Assembly: GCA_045595165.1 (NCBI GenBank)
Contig: JAZNZY010000018.1
Location: forward strand, 1 to 61,516
Source of the DNA: SFLA01 sp045595165
Lineage (GTDB): Bacteria > Bacillota > Clostridia > Oscillospirales > CAG-382
Length of the DNA: 61,516 nucleotides
Direction: 5' to 3'
Part shown: positions 42,625-51,507 of the stretch, piece by piece
Layout of the letters: every line of letters starts with the position of its first letter
Position numbering within the stretch: position 1 is the stretch's first letter
Made by a program: the position numbers and the translations under genes
The notes under the pieces: generated by a model
The model's database searches: none
Seen by the model: the letters and a program-made list of their open reading frames with translations, nothing else
Told to the model about the DNA's origin: nothing

Positions 42625-44235
42625 TTGACAGAAAAAGAATATCTTTTGCACGCATTTGAAAAAGAAATGCTGCCCAAAATATACGGCTTTTGCAGGCTGA
42701 AAACGAATGACGTATCCGAAGCGGAGGATCTTGCTCAGGATATTTGTCTTGAGGTGTTGAAATCCATTAACTCGGGTAAGCGTATTGAAAACCTCAATGC
42801 CTTTGTGTGGAGCGTTTCCAACCATATGTTTTTTAATCTTCTTCGTAAAAAGAAGCACGGGGATACTCTTTACCTTCCCGAAAATGCGGTTGCGCCGGAC
42901 GATCCCGAGGCGGAGTACATTCTGGAAGAGCAAAAGCGCCTTTTGCGGCGTGAGCTTTCTCTTATGTCCGGCAACTACCGAAGGGCTGTTGTAATGCATT
43001 ATTTTGATGAAATGTCCTGTGAAGAGATAGCAAACAAACTGGGCAAAAGCGTCGGTACTGTCAAATGGTGGCTTCACGATGCGAGAACAGCTATTGAGAA
43101 AGGAATAAATACAATGAGAGATTACGGTGAAAAAAGCTACCGCCCCGGTTCGCTTTTTATGTCATGCACCGGTCAATACGGAGCTGACCGTGAGCCTATG
43201 TCCTGCGCTAAAAGAAGATCAGCACAGAACATTCTTCTTGCCGCATACAAACAGCCTCTTACCATAACCGAGCTATGCGAGGAATTGGGAATATCCGCCC
43301 CGTATATCGAGGACGAGGTTGAGTACCTTGTAGAAAATCAGCTTATGAAAGAGGTATCAAAAGGAAAATATCAAACGGATTTTGTCATTCTCCCCGGCAA
43401 CAATTCAGCTCTTGCAAACAGAATATACGAGGAATGCTTTCCCGAATTTTTCGAGAATCTTATAGCTTTTCTTGAATCCAAAAAGGATCTGCTTACCGAA
43501 AAACGCTTCAACACCGCGAGCTTTGATTGGAGCCGTCTGCTTTGGGTATATCTCCACATCTTTCCCGAAATCCAGATCGGATTTTATACCTATGCCAATA
43601 AAATAACCGTAAAGTACGACGATATCCCTCTGCGCCCCAACGGCGGAAAATGGATAGCCTTGGGGTACGATAACGGAATGTGTATGGCTGAAAAAATGCG
43701 CAGAGAAAAATACCACGCATTCGACGGCCCCGTACACAAAAGCGTAACGGCAAACGTTCAGGGCTTTTACCATTGGTGGAATAATGCCGATAGCTCTGTG
43801 TTTTTCGCCACACCCGAATCGGTGTTCGAGCTTTGCAGAGAGATAATAAAAGGAAACGTGAGCATTTCCGATCTGAACGATGAGCAAAAATATCTGTTCA
43901 GTATCGCTCTTGAGAAAAAGCTATTTATTAAAACCGAGGACGGTTACGTGCAAAACTATTATTATATAAACCGCGCCGAATACCGTGAGATGATTTCTAT
44001 GAGCGAGGAAATTTGCAGAGAATTGCTTCCTCTCGTTCATAAAGCCTACAGTATTATCCGTGCCGAATACGAAAAAACCGTTCCCGCGCATCTCCATTGG
44101 CAGATGGGCAATTTTATGACCAACGGCTTGAATTTTTTGGTAACCTGCAGTCTGTTTGAGGCAGAAAAACGGGGTATGCTTTCTGTCCCCGATGAGAGCA
44201 ATGAAACCTGGATCAGTCTTTTTGCGACCGAATAA
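42625..44235 (+). CDS. ECF-type sigma factor fused to winged-helix and large C-terminal domain
   Basis: 536 aa, start TTG 42625 with GAGGTG 7-9 nt upstream. Residues ~5-75 are sigma-70 region 2 (SEAEDLAQDICLEVL, FVWSVSNHMFFNLLRKK); residues ~110-160 are region 4 with a helix-turn-helix (MSCEEIANKLGKSVGTVKWWL). After this a second helix-turn-helix/winged segment appears (~205-250: LTITELCEELGISAPYIEDEVEYLV), then about 280 residues of mixed alpha/beta sequence with many aromatic residues, no TM helix and no known catalytic motif. The C-terminal part is likely a sensor or regulatory domain, which would make this a one-component sigma factor; that is inference. Confidence 0.82.
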   Translation: MTEKEYLLHAFEKEMLPKIYGFCRLKTNDVSEAEDLAQDICLEVLKSINSGKRIENLNAFVWSVSNHMFFNLLRKKKHGDTLYLPENAVAPDDPEAEYILEEQKRLLRRELSLMSGNYRRAVVMHYFDEMSCEEIANKLGKSVGTVKWWLHDARTAIEKGINTMRDYGEKSYRPGSLFMSCTGQYGADREPMSCAKRRSAQNILLAAYKQPLTITELCEELGISAPYIEDEVEYLVENQLMKEVSKGKYQTDFVILPGNNSALANRIYEECFPEFFENLIAFLESKKDLLTEKRFNTASFDWSRLLWVYLHIFPEIQIGFYTYANKITVKYDDIPLRPNGGKWIALGYDNGMCMAEKMRREKYHAFDGPVHKSVTANVQGFYHWWNNADSSVFFATPESVFELCREIIKGNVSISDLNDEQKYLFSIALEKKLFIKTEDGYVQNYYYINRAEYREMISMSEEICRELLPLVHKAYSIIRAEYEKTVPAHLHWQMGNFMTNGLNFLVTCSLFEAEKRGMLSVPDESNETWISLFATE

Positions 44236-44253
44236 CTACTTTGATCAACAACA

Positions 44254-44278
44254 AAACCGCCGATATTCTCGGCGGTTT
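44254..44278. terminator. Bidirectional terminator between the sigma gene and ltaE
   Basis: AAACCGCCGA (44254-44263) / TCGGCGGTTT (44269-44278), 5-nt loop, at the junction of two convergent genes. Confidence 0.85.
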
Positions 44279-44283
44279 CGGTT

Positions 44284-45309
44284 TTATTTTACGTTTTCCT
44301 TTATATCCTTTATCAGCATATCCACGTGCTCTTCCTTGGTGGACCAGCCGGGGCATATACGCACAGCCTTTTTGTCGCCCAGATCTGCAATAAATTCAAA
44401 AGAATAGGTCTTTTGGAGTTTTTCCAGCACTTCGTTTTCAAATACGGGGAATATCTGGTTGGTAGGGGAATAATAATACAATTCAACCCCTGCATCCTTT
44501 AAGCTTTGTTTTATCTTTTCTGCCAATGCCATCGCTCTCTTGCCCAGCTGGGTATACAGATCGTCGGTAAACAGCGTATCGAACTGCACGCCCAAAAGTC
44601 TGCCCTTTGCAAGCAGTGCGCCGTGACGCTTTATCATATGGCGTATGTTATATGCGTACTCGGGGTTGGCAAACACCATCGCCTCGCCGAAAAGCGCACC
44701 GCATTTGGTACCGCCGATATAGAAAATATCGCAGTTTTGTCCAAGAAATGGAAGCGTTATATCGTTTGCTTCCGCACCGAGAGCATACGCCAGACGTGCG
44801 CCGTCCACAAACAAGGGAACGGAATTCTTTTTGCAGACCGCATATATTTCTTCAAGCTCCTTTGCGCTGTAAAGCGTTCCCGTTTCTGTGGGCTGGGAGA
44901 TATAAACCATTCCCGGCTTAACCTCGTGCTCGTTGGTGGGCACGGAAAGGTATTTTTCAAGTCCCTTTGCGGTCAATTTTCCGTCGGTTGCGGGTAGGGA
45001 AAGTACCTTGTGTCCCGTAGCTTCGATCGCGCCTGTTTCGTGCACGTTTATATGACCGCTTTCACAGCATACAACGCCCTCGTAAGGACGAAGAACGGAT
45101 GAAATAATAATAGTGTTCGCCTGTGTTCCGCCCACGGCAAAGTGTACTTCCGCGTGGGGAAGCTTGCAGGCGGATTTTATTTTTTCTCTCGCTCTTTCGC
45201 AAAATTCATCCTTGCCGTAGCCTGCCGTGTTAAGTCCGTTGGTATCGTTAAGCGATTTCAATACTTGAGGAGCGCATCCGTCTGTGTAATCGCATTCAAA
45301 TCTTATCAT
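44284..45309 (-). CDS. ltaE: Threonine aldolase / beta-eliminating lyase family
   Basis: PLP enzyme of 341 aa that cleaves L-threonine (or L-allo-threonine) to glycine and acetaldehyde. Visible are the N-terminal DYTDGCAPQVL, GGTQAN, FVDGARLAYALG (the PLP-Asp region) and the Schiff-base Lys in IGGTKCGAL. Third gene of a minus-strand operon with the antiporter and MgtC, 1 nt after MgtC. Confidence 0.9.
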   Translation of the reverse strand: MIRFECDYTDGCAPQVLKSLNDTNGLNTAGYGKDEFCERAREKIKSACKLPHAEVHFAVGGTQANTIIISSVLRPYEGVVCCESGHINVHETGAIEATGHKVLSLPATDGKLTAKGLEKYLSVPTNEHEVKPGMVYISQPTETGTLYSAKELEEIYAVCKKNSVPLFVDGARLAYALGAEANDITLPFLGQNCDIFYIGGTKCGALFGEAMVFANPEYAYNIRHMIKRHGALLAKGRLLGVQFDTLFTDDLYTQLGKRAMALAEKIKQSLKDAGVELYYYSPTNQIFPVFENEVLEKLQKTYSFEFIADLGDKKAVRICPGWSTKEEHVDMLIKDIKENVK

Positions 45310-45310
45310 A

Positions 45311-46033
45311 TTAATCCATTTCCTCTATGTGATAAACGTATTCCAGGGTGCTGAGCGCCTGAATTATCTCTTTGTGCTTCTTGTATTTCTTTAATTCCTT
45401 GCCCGTTATACGCACGGAAACCGTGTATACGCTCAAGCCGGAATTAATGTACGCAGGGTTGGATTCTATATCGTCAATAACCATTCCAAGCTTGCGCACT
45501 GTGGTAACAAAATCCTGCAGATTGTTTTTGTTTCTAAGCTCAAGATGCATTTCAAAGTGGTTGAATCTGTCCTTCAATCCGTGCTCGATAGTGGGGAAGA
45601 GGGACAGCCCGCAAATAATGGCGGCAAAGGCAATTACCGTAACCGTATACATTCCCGCACCTGCGGTTATACCGATAATTCCGCAAGCCCACAGCGCCGC
45701 AGAGGTGGTAAGCCCTTTTAGCTGGCTTTTTGAGCTGTATAAAACCGAATTTCCGCTTATCATAGCCCCGCCTATAACCACGGCGGCAGACAGCAAGGGA
45801 ATATTGATCTCCGTCTGAGCCACCAAAAAAGTATCCGTAAGCATAGCTACAGTACCTGCAAGTGCCACCATTATAAAGGTGCGCAGTCCCGCAGAGTGCC
45901 GCTTTGAGGAACGCTCGATCCCCAGAAAAGCGGAAAACAGAATGGAAATACCGATACGCAGTAGAATGGTGTAAATATTAAGCTGTGAGGACCATTCGCC
46001 CATTAAAACAGCCAACGGATCGTTTATTGTCAT
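45311..46033 (-). CDS. MgtC/SapB family membrane protein
   Basis: 240 aa. Four or five N-terminal TM helices with the family motifs LGIERSSKRHSAGLRTFIMV and GGAMISGNSV, and a soluble C-terminal ACT-like domain. MgtC-type proteins are tied to magnesium limitation and to F-ATPase or membrane potential control; the exact role here is not shown. It lies 14 nt after the antiporter gene. Confidence 0.88.
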   Translation of the reverse strand: MTINDPLAVLMGEWSSQLNIYTILLRIGISILFSAFLGIERSSKRHSAGLRTFIMVALAGTVAMLTDTFLVAQTEINIPLLSAAVVIGGAMISGNSVLYSSKSQLKGLTTSAALWACGIIGITAGAGMYTVTVIAFAAIICGLSLFPTIEHGLKDRFNHFEMHLELRNKNNLQDFVTTVRKLGMVIDDIESNPAYINSGLSVYTVSVRITGKELKKYKKHKEIIQALSTLEYVYHIEEMD

Positions 46034-46047
46034 ATTTCGTGTCCTCC

Positions 46048-47502
46048 TTATCTGTTTCTTTTAAAAGGTCTTCTTCGGGCGGCAAGCATAGCCGCATATT
46101 GCTCTTCCGCCGCTTCGAGAAACGCTTGCTCGTCTTCCGAGGGGGTATCCCCCTTTTCGGGAAGCTCCTCTTGTATCTTTTGTATACGCTCTACCAAAAG
46201 CGTTGCATCGCTTTTTTCTTTACCGTCTGCGGTTATGACTTCAACTGAAACCAGATCCTCTATCTTTTCGGAATACGCCCCCGCAAGATGCAAAGAAAGC
46301 TTTGCCAGCGCGGGACCTACAAGCTCGTATAATACGCCCGATGCCAGAATTACCGTCTGCAACGCGCTTCCGTATTCACCGCCGATCGCTCTTGCGCCCA
46401 AAGCCGCAAGACCAATACTCACTCCCGCTTGAGGTATGAGGGCAAATCCCAGGTTGTTTTTTATCTTTTTATCTTTTTTTGCAAGAACGCATCCCAAAAA
46501 CGCACCTGCATATTTACCTATAATTCTTACTATAAAGTAAACAATTCCGATAACCAGCAGGGAAACGGTGCCAACCGTTGATGAAAACTCAAACAATGCG
46601 CCCAGATCGAAGCTTAGTCCCGATCTCACGAAGAACAACAACAGCAGGGGAGGGCTGAAGTAATTAAGCTGTTTGAATAGCTTTTCATCGCCCGAAACGT
46701 TAATGTATACCGTCGCCATCGACATACAGCCCAGCAAGGGAGAAACGTTCATAACGGTGCAAACACCGCAAAAGGCAAACAAAACCGCCACAGAAACTAT
46801 CAATCGGTTATCGTCCGATCTTTTTTTTAGCAGGTAAGTAAGGAAAAATCCAAATACACCGCCCAAAAGAAATACACCGATATTTATTATAAGAGGAATC
46901 AAAACGTCCCCTGCATCTGCGGTGCGTTCTCCGCCGATAAGCGCAACCGCAACCGAAATAGACACCGAATACGCCACAAGACTTATAACGTTATCCAGCG
47001 CTACGACCTGAAGCAGAGTGTTCACGAAATCTCCTTTTGCGCCGGTCTGTCGTATAGTCATCATCGTGGATGCGGAAGCTGTGGCAGCGGCAAGGGCGGA
47101 AAGAACTATAGAAAATGCGATATCCACCTTCAAAACCGCGTACAAAACGGTAAAGACCAGTAAAGATGCCGTCAGCGCCTCCGCCAAAGTTATAATAACT
47201 ACCTTTGCACCGTTTTTCTTCAGTATTTTCAGCTTGAAAAATTCACCTGTGCTGAATGCAATAAATGCCAAAGCAATATCGGAAAGAAATTCTGTTCCTT
47301 CGATCACGGATTGGGGAACTGCGTCAAGACAAAACGGTCCCAACAAAATACCGGTGATGATATACGCGGTAACGTTGGGAAGCTTTATAAGCTTGGTAAT
47401 GCGCGTCATTGCAAAGCCGCAAAAAAGCATAAGCGCAATTGTTATAATAGCAATCGCCGCAGGCGATTGTATCCCTAACGTGTTTTGTATAATATCAGCC
47501 AT
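46048..47502 (-). CDS. CPA2-type cation/proton antiporter
   Basis: 484 aa with about 12 TM helices in the KefB/NapA-like plan: the first helix pair (NVTAYIITGILLGP), the FIAFSTGEFFKLK segment and the long TM5 region. The C-terminus carries a charged cytoplasmic tail of about 80 residues (Glu-rich, ending RRRPFKRNR) but no TrkA domain. Exports Na+ or K+ in exchange for H+; the ion is not predictable. Start at ATG 47502 behind AAGGTGG; a TTG at 47526 is upstream without a better site. First gene of the operon with the promoter at 47555-47583. Confidence 0.88.
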   Translation of the reverse strand: MADIIQNTLGIQSPAAIAIITIALMLFCGFAMTRITKLIKLPNVTAYIITGILLGPFCLDAVPQSVIEGTEFLSDIALAFIAFSTGEFFKLKILKKNGAKVVIITLAEALTASLLVFTVLYAVLKVDIAFSIVLSALAAATASASTMMTIRQTGAKGDFVNTLLQVVALDNVISLVAYSVSISVAVALIGGERTADAGDVLIPLIINIGVFLLGGVFGFFLTYLLKKRSDDNRLIVSVAVLFAFCGVCTVMNVSPLLGCMSMATVYINVSGDEKLFKQLNYFSPPLLLLFFVRSGLSFDLGALFEFSSTVGTVSLLVIGIVYFIVRIIGKYAGAFLGCVLAKKDKKIKNNLGFALIPQAGVSIGLAALGARAIGGEYGSALQTVILASGVLYELVGPALAKLSLHLAGAYSEKIEDLVSVEVITADGKEKSDATLLVERIQKIQEELPEKGDTPSEDEQAFLEAAEEQYAAMLAARRRPFKRNR

Positions 47503-47554
47503 GGCGCACCACCTTTCAACGCACAATACTTATAAAAACTTTGTCTTTTTCAAT

Positions 47555-47583
47555 ATTTTAACATATAAGCATAGTATAGTCAA
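47555..47583 (-). promoter_or_regulatory. Promoter for the antiporter-MgtC-ltaE operon
   Basis: Minus strand: TTGACT (47578-47583), 17 nt, TAAAAT (47555-47560). Confidence 0.75.
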
Positions 47584-47635
47584 TTATTAATTGATTGTTT
47601 GTCGATGAGAGAAAGGGAAAATTTATTTGCTGTTC

Positions 47636-47663
47636 AAAAAAGAAACCCCGCGCAAGGCGGGGT
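47636..47663 (-). terminator. Terminator of the XRE regulator gene
   Basis: On the minus strand ACCCCGC / GCGGGGT (47657-47663 with 47645-47651), then TTTCTTTTTT (47636-47645). Confidence 0.88.
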
Positions 47664-47669
47664 GAGAAA

Positions 47670-48761
47670 TTACGGCTTTTTAGCAGCGGATTTCAAGCGG
47701 TTGACAAGCACTTCATACCGTGGGTCGGTTCGCAAAATAGCAACTTTATCATCATTTAACAACCATTCAAGTATAGATTGCGAGCGATTGCCTTCCGCCT
47801 CCATAATCCATCCGCCGCTTGAGTAGCCGCGAAGAATAGGTGAGGTGTGTGGCGCATCAAAATCATATGTGTCCATATGAACAGCAAAATCCGCACCTTT
47901 TTCCAGCCAGTTCCAAGCTTCTTCATAGTTCTGTTTTCTCAGATATGCGGTACACAGAAAACTACAAGCAACTTCACCAAGCTGGGCTTTGATTTGATAG
48001 TCACCGTCTGGGAAAAGCAGCTGAAGAAAGCCGATTTCTGTTTTCCACAAGTGAATTCTGTCTTCAAGAGAATAAATAAACTCCCCATTATCGTGCCTTT
48101 GACCGGCTGCAAGTTCAATCATTTCAGCTGTGTGGTAAATTAGAAAAGATAAATAGCCTTGAAATTCTTCAAAATCCGCATCGCCTTTCCAACGATACAT
48201 CATAAAGTTTTCATACGAAAAATGAGTGCGCGGCATTTCCTCGGCAAGTTTTAACATTTCATCTTTTTTGTCTGCATATCCGTAAGCGATTCCAAGCGTG
48301 TCGATTGCTTCATATCGAATCGCGCTATCAGTACATTCTGCAAGGATTCGATTGCAAAGTGCAAACACCGCGTCGTATTCCTTGATGCATTTTCGAGAAT
48401 ATTCGTTAACAATTGCATCTGCAAGGGTCTGCATGATTTTATAATCACGTGGGAATTTTTTGTTTGCTTCACGAAGAATAGCGGTGTATTCCTCCCACTT
48501 TCCTTGGTGACACAAATTTCGTGCCGCATCCAAGTATTTTTTGATTTCCTCGTTATTTTTTTCAATATCAATTCCAAGCAAAACATCCGATGAAACATCA
48601 AAAATATGACATAGTGCGGGGAGCTGAGAGATATCGGGAGCGGTGCGATCGCATTCCCATTGTGAAACAGCACGCGAGGTGATTCCAAGATATTCGGCAA
48701 GTTGTTCTTGAGTGATATTCTTCTCGCGGCGCAAATGTTTAATGGTTGTTCCAATAGACAT
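47670..48761 (-). CDS. XRE-family transcriptional regulator with TPR-like C-terminus
   Basis: 363 aa from ATG 48761 (GGAGG 8 nt upstream; a TTG at 48776 overlaps that site). The N-terminal HTH is plain (IKHLRREKNITQEQLAEYLGITSRAVSQWE). The remaining ~280 residues are alpha-helical TPR-like sequence with many aromatic residues, the usual plan for a regulator sensing a peptide or other small ligand. A -10-like TATAAT lies upstream on the minus strand (about 48820). Targets unknown. Confidence 0.88.
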   Translation of the reverse strand: MSIGTTIKHLRREKNITQEQLAEYLGITSRAVSQWECDRTAPDISQLPALCHIFDVSSDVLLGIDIEKNNEEIKKYLDAARNLCHQGKWEEYTAILREANKKFPRDYKIMQTLADAIVNEYSRKCIKEYDAVFALCNRILAECTDSAIRYEAIDTLGIAYGYADKKDEMLKLAEEMPRTHFSYENFMMYRWKGDADFEEFQGYLSFLIYHTAEMIELAAGQRHDNGEFIYSLEDRIHLWKTEIGFLQLLFPDGDYQIKAQLGEVACSFLCTAYLRKQNYEEAWNWLEKGADFAVHMDTYDFDAPHTSPILRGYSSGGWIMEAEGNRSQSILEWLLNDDKVAILRTDPRYEVLVNRLKSAAKKP

Positions 48762-49016
48762 ATTATAGCCCTCCAAAGAGTATTCAAAAAAGTATACAAA
48801 AGCACTTTTGTGGTTCTATTATATCAAATCTAAAAATCATTTCCATGAAGTGTTTATTGAGCGAAAGCATAGCAGTGCTTTGATTTTCAAAGACATTATA
48901 TCATAAATAATCAAATTTATCAAACGACATTTTCCGCTTTCCCGACGCGTGTGGCTGAGGCAAGCATAGCGCGTGTCGTTTCTATCACAATCAAGCAGAA
49001 ATTTGAATCCACTAAA
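48762..49016. other. Intergenic DNA with no gene seen
   Basis: A/T-rich. Holds the XRE regulator's leader, a short hairpin AAAGCA (48864-48869) / TGCTTT (48876-48881), and an imperfect inverted repeat at about 48938-48982 whose AAGCATAGC core is shared with the first hairpin. I see no credible coding frame. Confidence 0.6.
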
Positions 49017-49042
49017 AAAGCAAGGCTTTTCAACCTTGCTTT
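49017..49042. terminator. Hairpin AAAGCAAGG / CCTTGCTTT
   Basis: 9-bp perfect stem (49017-49025 with 49034-49042) with A- and T-rich flanks. It may end transcripts that pass the multi-hairpin element. Confidence 0.7.
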
Positions 49043-49069
49043 AATTTATTTTCAATTGTAATACAAGAG

Positions 49070-49210
49070 GATGGAATCATCCCGAGGGGATGTATGGAAT
49101 CAAGCCGACGGAGATGCACGCTTGCGCGTGATGCCATCCACGTTTTCGACGTGATTCCATACCGTCGCGGTGCGACGGATGCCATACCAAGCCTCCTTCG
49201 TCGGCTTGGA
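49070..49210. repeat. Multi-hairpin mosaic element
   Basis: Contains five perfect hairpins or stems in about 140 bp: CATCCC/GGGATG (49078-49092), an outer 10-bp stem CAAGCCGACG/CGTCGGCTTG (49101-49110 with 49199-49208), CACGC/GCGTG (49117-49130), CACGT/ACGTG (49139-49153) and CCGTCGC/GCGACGG (49162-49178). The hairpins are separated by repeated tags: ATGGAATCA twice and its complement TGATTCCAT once, plus ATGCCAT twice. The frame-open minus-strand stretches here are by-products of the tags. Lies between the tRNA terminator and the hairpin at 49017. Confidence 0.7.
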
Positions 49211-49211
49211 T

Positions 49212-49246
49212 AAAAAATAACGGCTTCCATAGAAGCCGTTATTTTT
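49212..49246 (-). terminator. Terminator of the tRNA pair
   Basis: 16-bp stem (49212-49227 with 49232-49247), CATA loop. On the minus strand it begins directly after the CCA end of tRNA-Glu and ends with TTTTTT. Confidence 0.92.
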
Positions 49247-49321
49247 TGGTGACCCGTAGGAGAATCGAACTCCTGTTACCGCCGTGAAAGGGCGGTGTCT
49301 TAACCGCTTGACCAACGGGCC
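49247..49321 (-). tRNA. tRNA-Glu (TTC)
   Basis: 75 nt including an encoded CCA. Acceptor GGCCCGT / ACGGGTC, anticodon loop CTTTCAC with TTC, T-loop GTTCGAATC. Second gene of the tRNA unit, 6 nt after tRNA-Met. Confidence 0.95.
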
Positions 49322-49327
49322 ATGGAA

Positions 49328-49404
49328 TGGTAGCGGAAGTGGGACTTGAACCTACGACCTGCCGGGTATGAACCGGATGCTCTGGCCAACTGAGCTATTC
49401 CGCC
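49328..49404 (-). tRNA. tRNA-Met (CAT), elongator type
   Basis: 77 nt including CCA. Acceptor GGCGGAA / TTCCGCT (G1.U72), anticodon loop TTCATAC, and close to the Bacillus elongator tRNA-Met pattern. The first anticodon-stem pair is a T.C mismatch. An Ile2 identity (lysidine at C34) is less likely from the sequence. Confidence 0.9.
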
Positions 49405-49446
49405 ATTTTATTCCGCTTTTCTCGCCGTCGCGCTGACAGCTTGCTT

Positions 49447-49475
49447 ATTATAGCAGGCTTTTAACTGTTTGTCAA
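49447..49475 (-). promoter_or_regulatory. Consensus promoter of the tRNA-Met/Glu unit
   Basis: On the minus strand TTGACA (49470-49475), 17 nt, TATAAT (49447-49452): perfect consensus, as expected for a stable RNA unit. Confidence 0.9.
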
Positions 49476-49508
49476 GTGTTTTTTTCATTAAATTAAAAAT
49501 AAAGTTTC

Positions 49509-49537
49509 TTGAAATGTGTATAAGTATATGTTATAAT
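49509..49537 (+). promoter_or_regulatory. Promoter for the pgeF-dusB operon
   Basis: TTGAAA (49509-49514), 17 nt, TATAAT (49532-49537). Confidence 0.82.
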
Positions 49538-49553
49538 TTTTACGAGGTGATAA

Positions 49554-50393
49554 TTGTTGAACCAAGAGTTCATTTTACATAAATGCGGAGTACTGTATTA
49601 TACCTCTCCACTCTTTGATCTTCACGGGGTTCCCCACGCATTTTTTACTCGCCACGGCGGGGTAAGCACGCCTCCCTTCGATACCTTGAATTTTGCCGTG
49701 GGTACGGGGGAAGTTAAAGATTCTGCCGAAAACGTACAAGCAAACCACCGTATCGCCGCATCGGTCTTCGGACTAAATGAAAATTACGTTTGCCGAACTT
49801 ATCAGACCCACAGCACTACCGTGGTTTTTGCAACCGAGGAAGACAGAGGCAGAGGCACCGTTAAGCCCCCTTATGATTTCGACGTGGATGGGCTGGTAAC
49901 ATCCTGCGGCGAAACTATACTTTCCGTAAGAAGCGCAGATTGCGTTCCCATACTTCTTTACGATACAAAAAACGATATATGCGCCGCCGTCCATTCGGGC
50001 TGGCGGGGAACGCTGGGAAAAATTTCCGCCGTGGCGATAAATAAAATGTGCGGTCTGGGAAGCGGTAAAGAGGATATTATTGCCGCTATCGGACCCTGCG
50101 CAGGCGTTTGCTGCTACGAGGTGGGAAGCGAACTATACGATACTTTTATTCGGTCGGACGCAAACTATACCGAATTTTTCACGCCGAAGGATAACGGCAA
50201 ATACCATCTTGATCTTACGGGATTGAATACCGCCGTCCTGTTAAAAGAGGGCTTGCTTCCCGAAAACGTTTCCGCTTGCAATATTTGCACTTGCTGTAAT
50301 ACGGATACCTTCTTTTCCCATCGTATGCAGGGAAAGGAACGGGGTACTATGGCATCGTTTATTATGAAAAGGAGAAAAGCTGATGAGCGTTAA
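49554..50393 (+). CDS. pgeF: Peptidoglycan editing factor PgeF (laccase-domain, YfiH family)
   Basis: 279 aa, start TTG 49554 or 49557 behind GAGGTG. The family signature is complete: RTYQTHS, SADCVPILLYD, VHSGWRGTLG and the C-terminal IGPCAGVCCYEVG. PgeF removes wrongly placed L-Ser from muropeptides or hydrolyses related purine/cell-wall products in related enzymes. Its stop overlaps the next gene by 11 nt. Confidence 0.92.
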   Translation: MLNQEFILHKCGVLYYTSPLFDLHGVPHAFFTRHGGVSTPPFDTLNFAVGTGEVKDSAENVQANHRIAASVFGLNENYVCRTYQTHSTTVVFATEEDRGRGTVKPPYDFDVDGLVTSCGETILSVRSADCVPILLYDTKNDICAAVHSGWRGTLGKISAVAINKMCGLGSGKEDIIAAIGPCAGVCCYEVGSELYDTFIRSDANYTEFFTPKDNGKYHLDLTGLNTAVLLKEGLLPENVSACNICTCCNTDTFFSHRMQGKERGTMASFIMKRRKADER

Positions 50394-51507
50394 AATTTTA
50401 CATACTGCGGATATCCATCTGGATTCTCCCTTTACCGCCTTCACCCCCTCGGGTGCAGAAAAGCGGAGAGAGAATATTCGCAAGAGCTTTTTGGCTCTTA
50501 TCGAGAAGGCACGGGAAGAAAACGTACAGCTTTTCTTTATATCCGGCGACCTGTTCGATACTGAATTTGCCACCCGTGATACAGCCCTTATGCTTAAAAA
50601 CGCATTTTTATCGTTGCCGGATTGCAGATTTTTCATTTCACCCGGCAATCACGATCCGTTTACGCCCGCTTCGGTTTATTCCACCGTGGAATTCCCCGAA
50701 AATGTTCACGTTTTCCGTGAAAGAGAGTGTATCACGCTGGATGAATTGGGAGTGCGTGTGTACGGTTACGGCTTTACGTCCTCGGTATGCTCGGAAAGCA
50801 CCGTTTTGGGCTATGATATTCCCGACGATGATCTTGTAAATATTCTCGTTTGCCACGGCGATATGTCGGGCGCGCTGTCCACCAACGGACCCGTTACCAA
50901 GCGGGACGTGGGCGAAAGCGGATTTGATTATATCGCTCTCGGTCATATACATAAAGGCACGGGAGTTTGTGCGGAAAACGGTGTTCATTATGCGTACCCC
51001 GGCTGTCTTTGCGGCAGAAGCTTTGATGAAACGGGAGTAAAATCCGCCCTTATCGGCGAGATCGATAAAACAAATATAAATCTTTATCCCGTGTCGGTTG
51101 CTCATATGCAGTACGAAACTGTCACCTGCGATATCTCTGATTCGGTAAGCAGAAGACAGGCGCTTGAGCTTATCCGCAACGAGGTATGCGCTTTCCCCGC
51201 AGGCACTGTAGTGCGTATCATCGCCGAGGGAAGCACCCGCGAGGAATATCTGTTTTCTCCCAACGAACTTGACGGTCAGACGGAATGTGAGGTTTATATA
51301 GTCGATAACACCAAGCCGGAGATCAGCTTTACGGATATTGAAAGCGAAAACACCCTCCGCGGAGTATTTTACCGCATTATGGAAAAGCGTATTTCCTCCG
51401 CCAAAAGCGGAAGCGAAGAATACAATACCCTTGTTAAAGCTCTCAAATACGGGCTTACAGTGCTGGACGAAAAGAATATAGCAGATTTCGGGGAGGAAGA
51501 GAAATGA
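50383..51507 (+). CDS. Metallophosphoesterase, SbcD/YhaO-like DNA repair nuclease
   Basis: 374 aa. Calcineurin-like motifs in order: HTADIHLDS, SGDLFD, SPGNHDPF, VCHGD and LGHIHKG. C-terminal capping domain about residues 270-374. Paired with the AAA/SMC-like protein at 51504 (4-nt overlap), as in YhaO-YhaN or SbcD-SbcC. Confidence 0.88.
   Translation: MSVKILHTADIHLDSPFTAFTPSGAEKRRENIRKSFLALIEKAREENVQLFFISGDLFDTEFATRDTALMLKNAFLSLPDCRFFISPGNHDPFTPASVYSTVEFPENVHVFRERECITLDELGVRVYGYGFTSSVCSESTVLGYDIPDDDLVNILVCHGDMSGALSTNGPVTKRDVGESGFDYIALGHIHKGTGVCAENGVHYAYPGCLCGRSFDETGVKSALIGEIDKTNINLYPVSVAHMQYETVTCDISDSVSRRQALELIRNEVCAFPAGTVVRIIAEGSTREEYLFSPNELDGQTECEVYIVDNTKPEISFTDIESENTLRGVFYRIMEKRISSAKSGSEEYNTLVKALKYGLTVLDEKNIADFGEEEK

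Noticed and set aside
49030..49315. Two short minus-strand frames across the multi-hairpin element and tRNA-Glu
   Set aside because: They translate repeat tags and a tRNA, have no ribosome binding site and overlap a structured RNA region.
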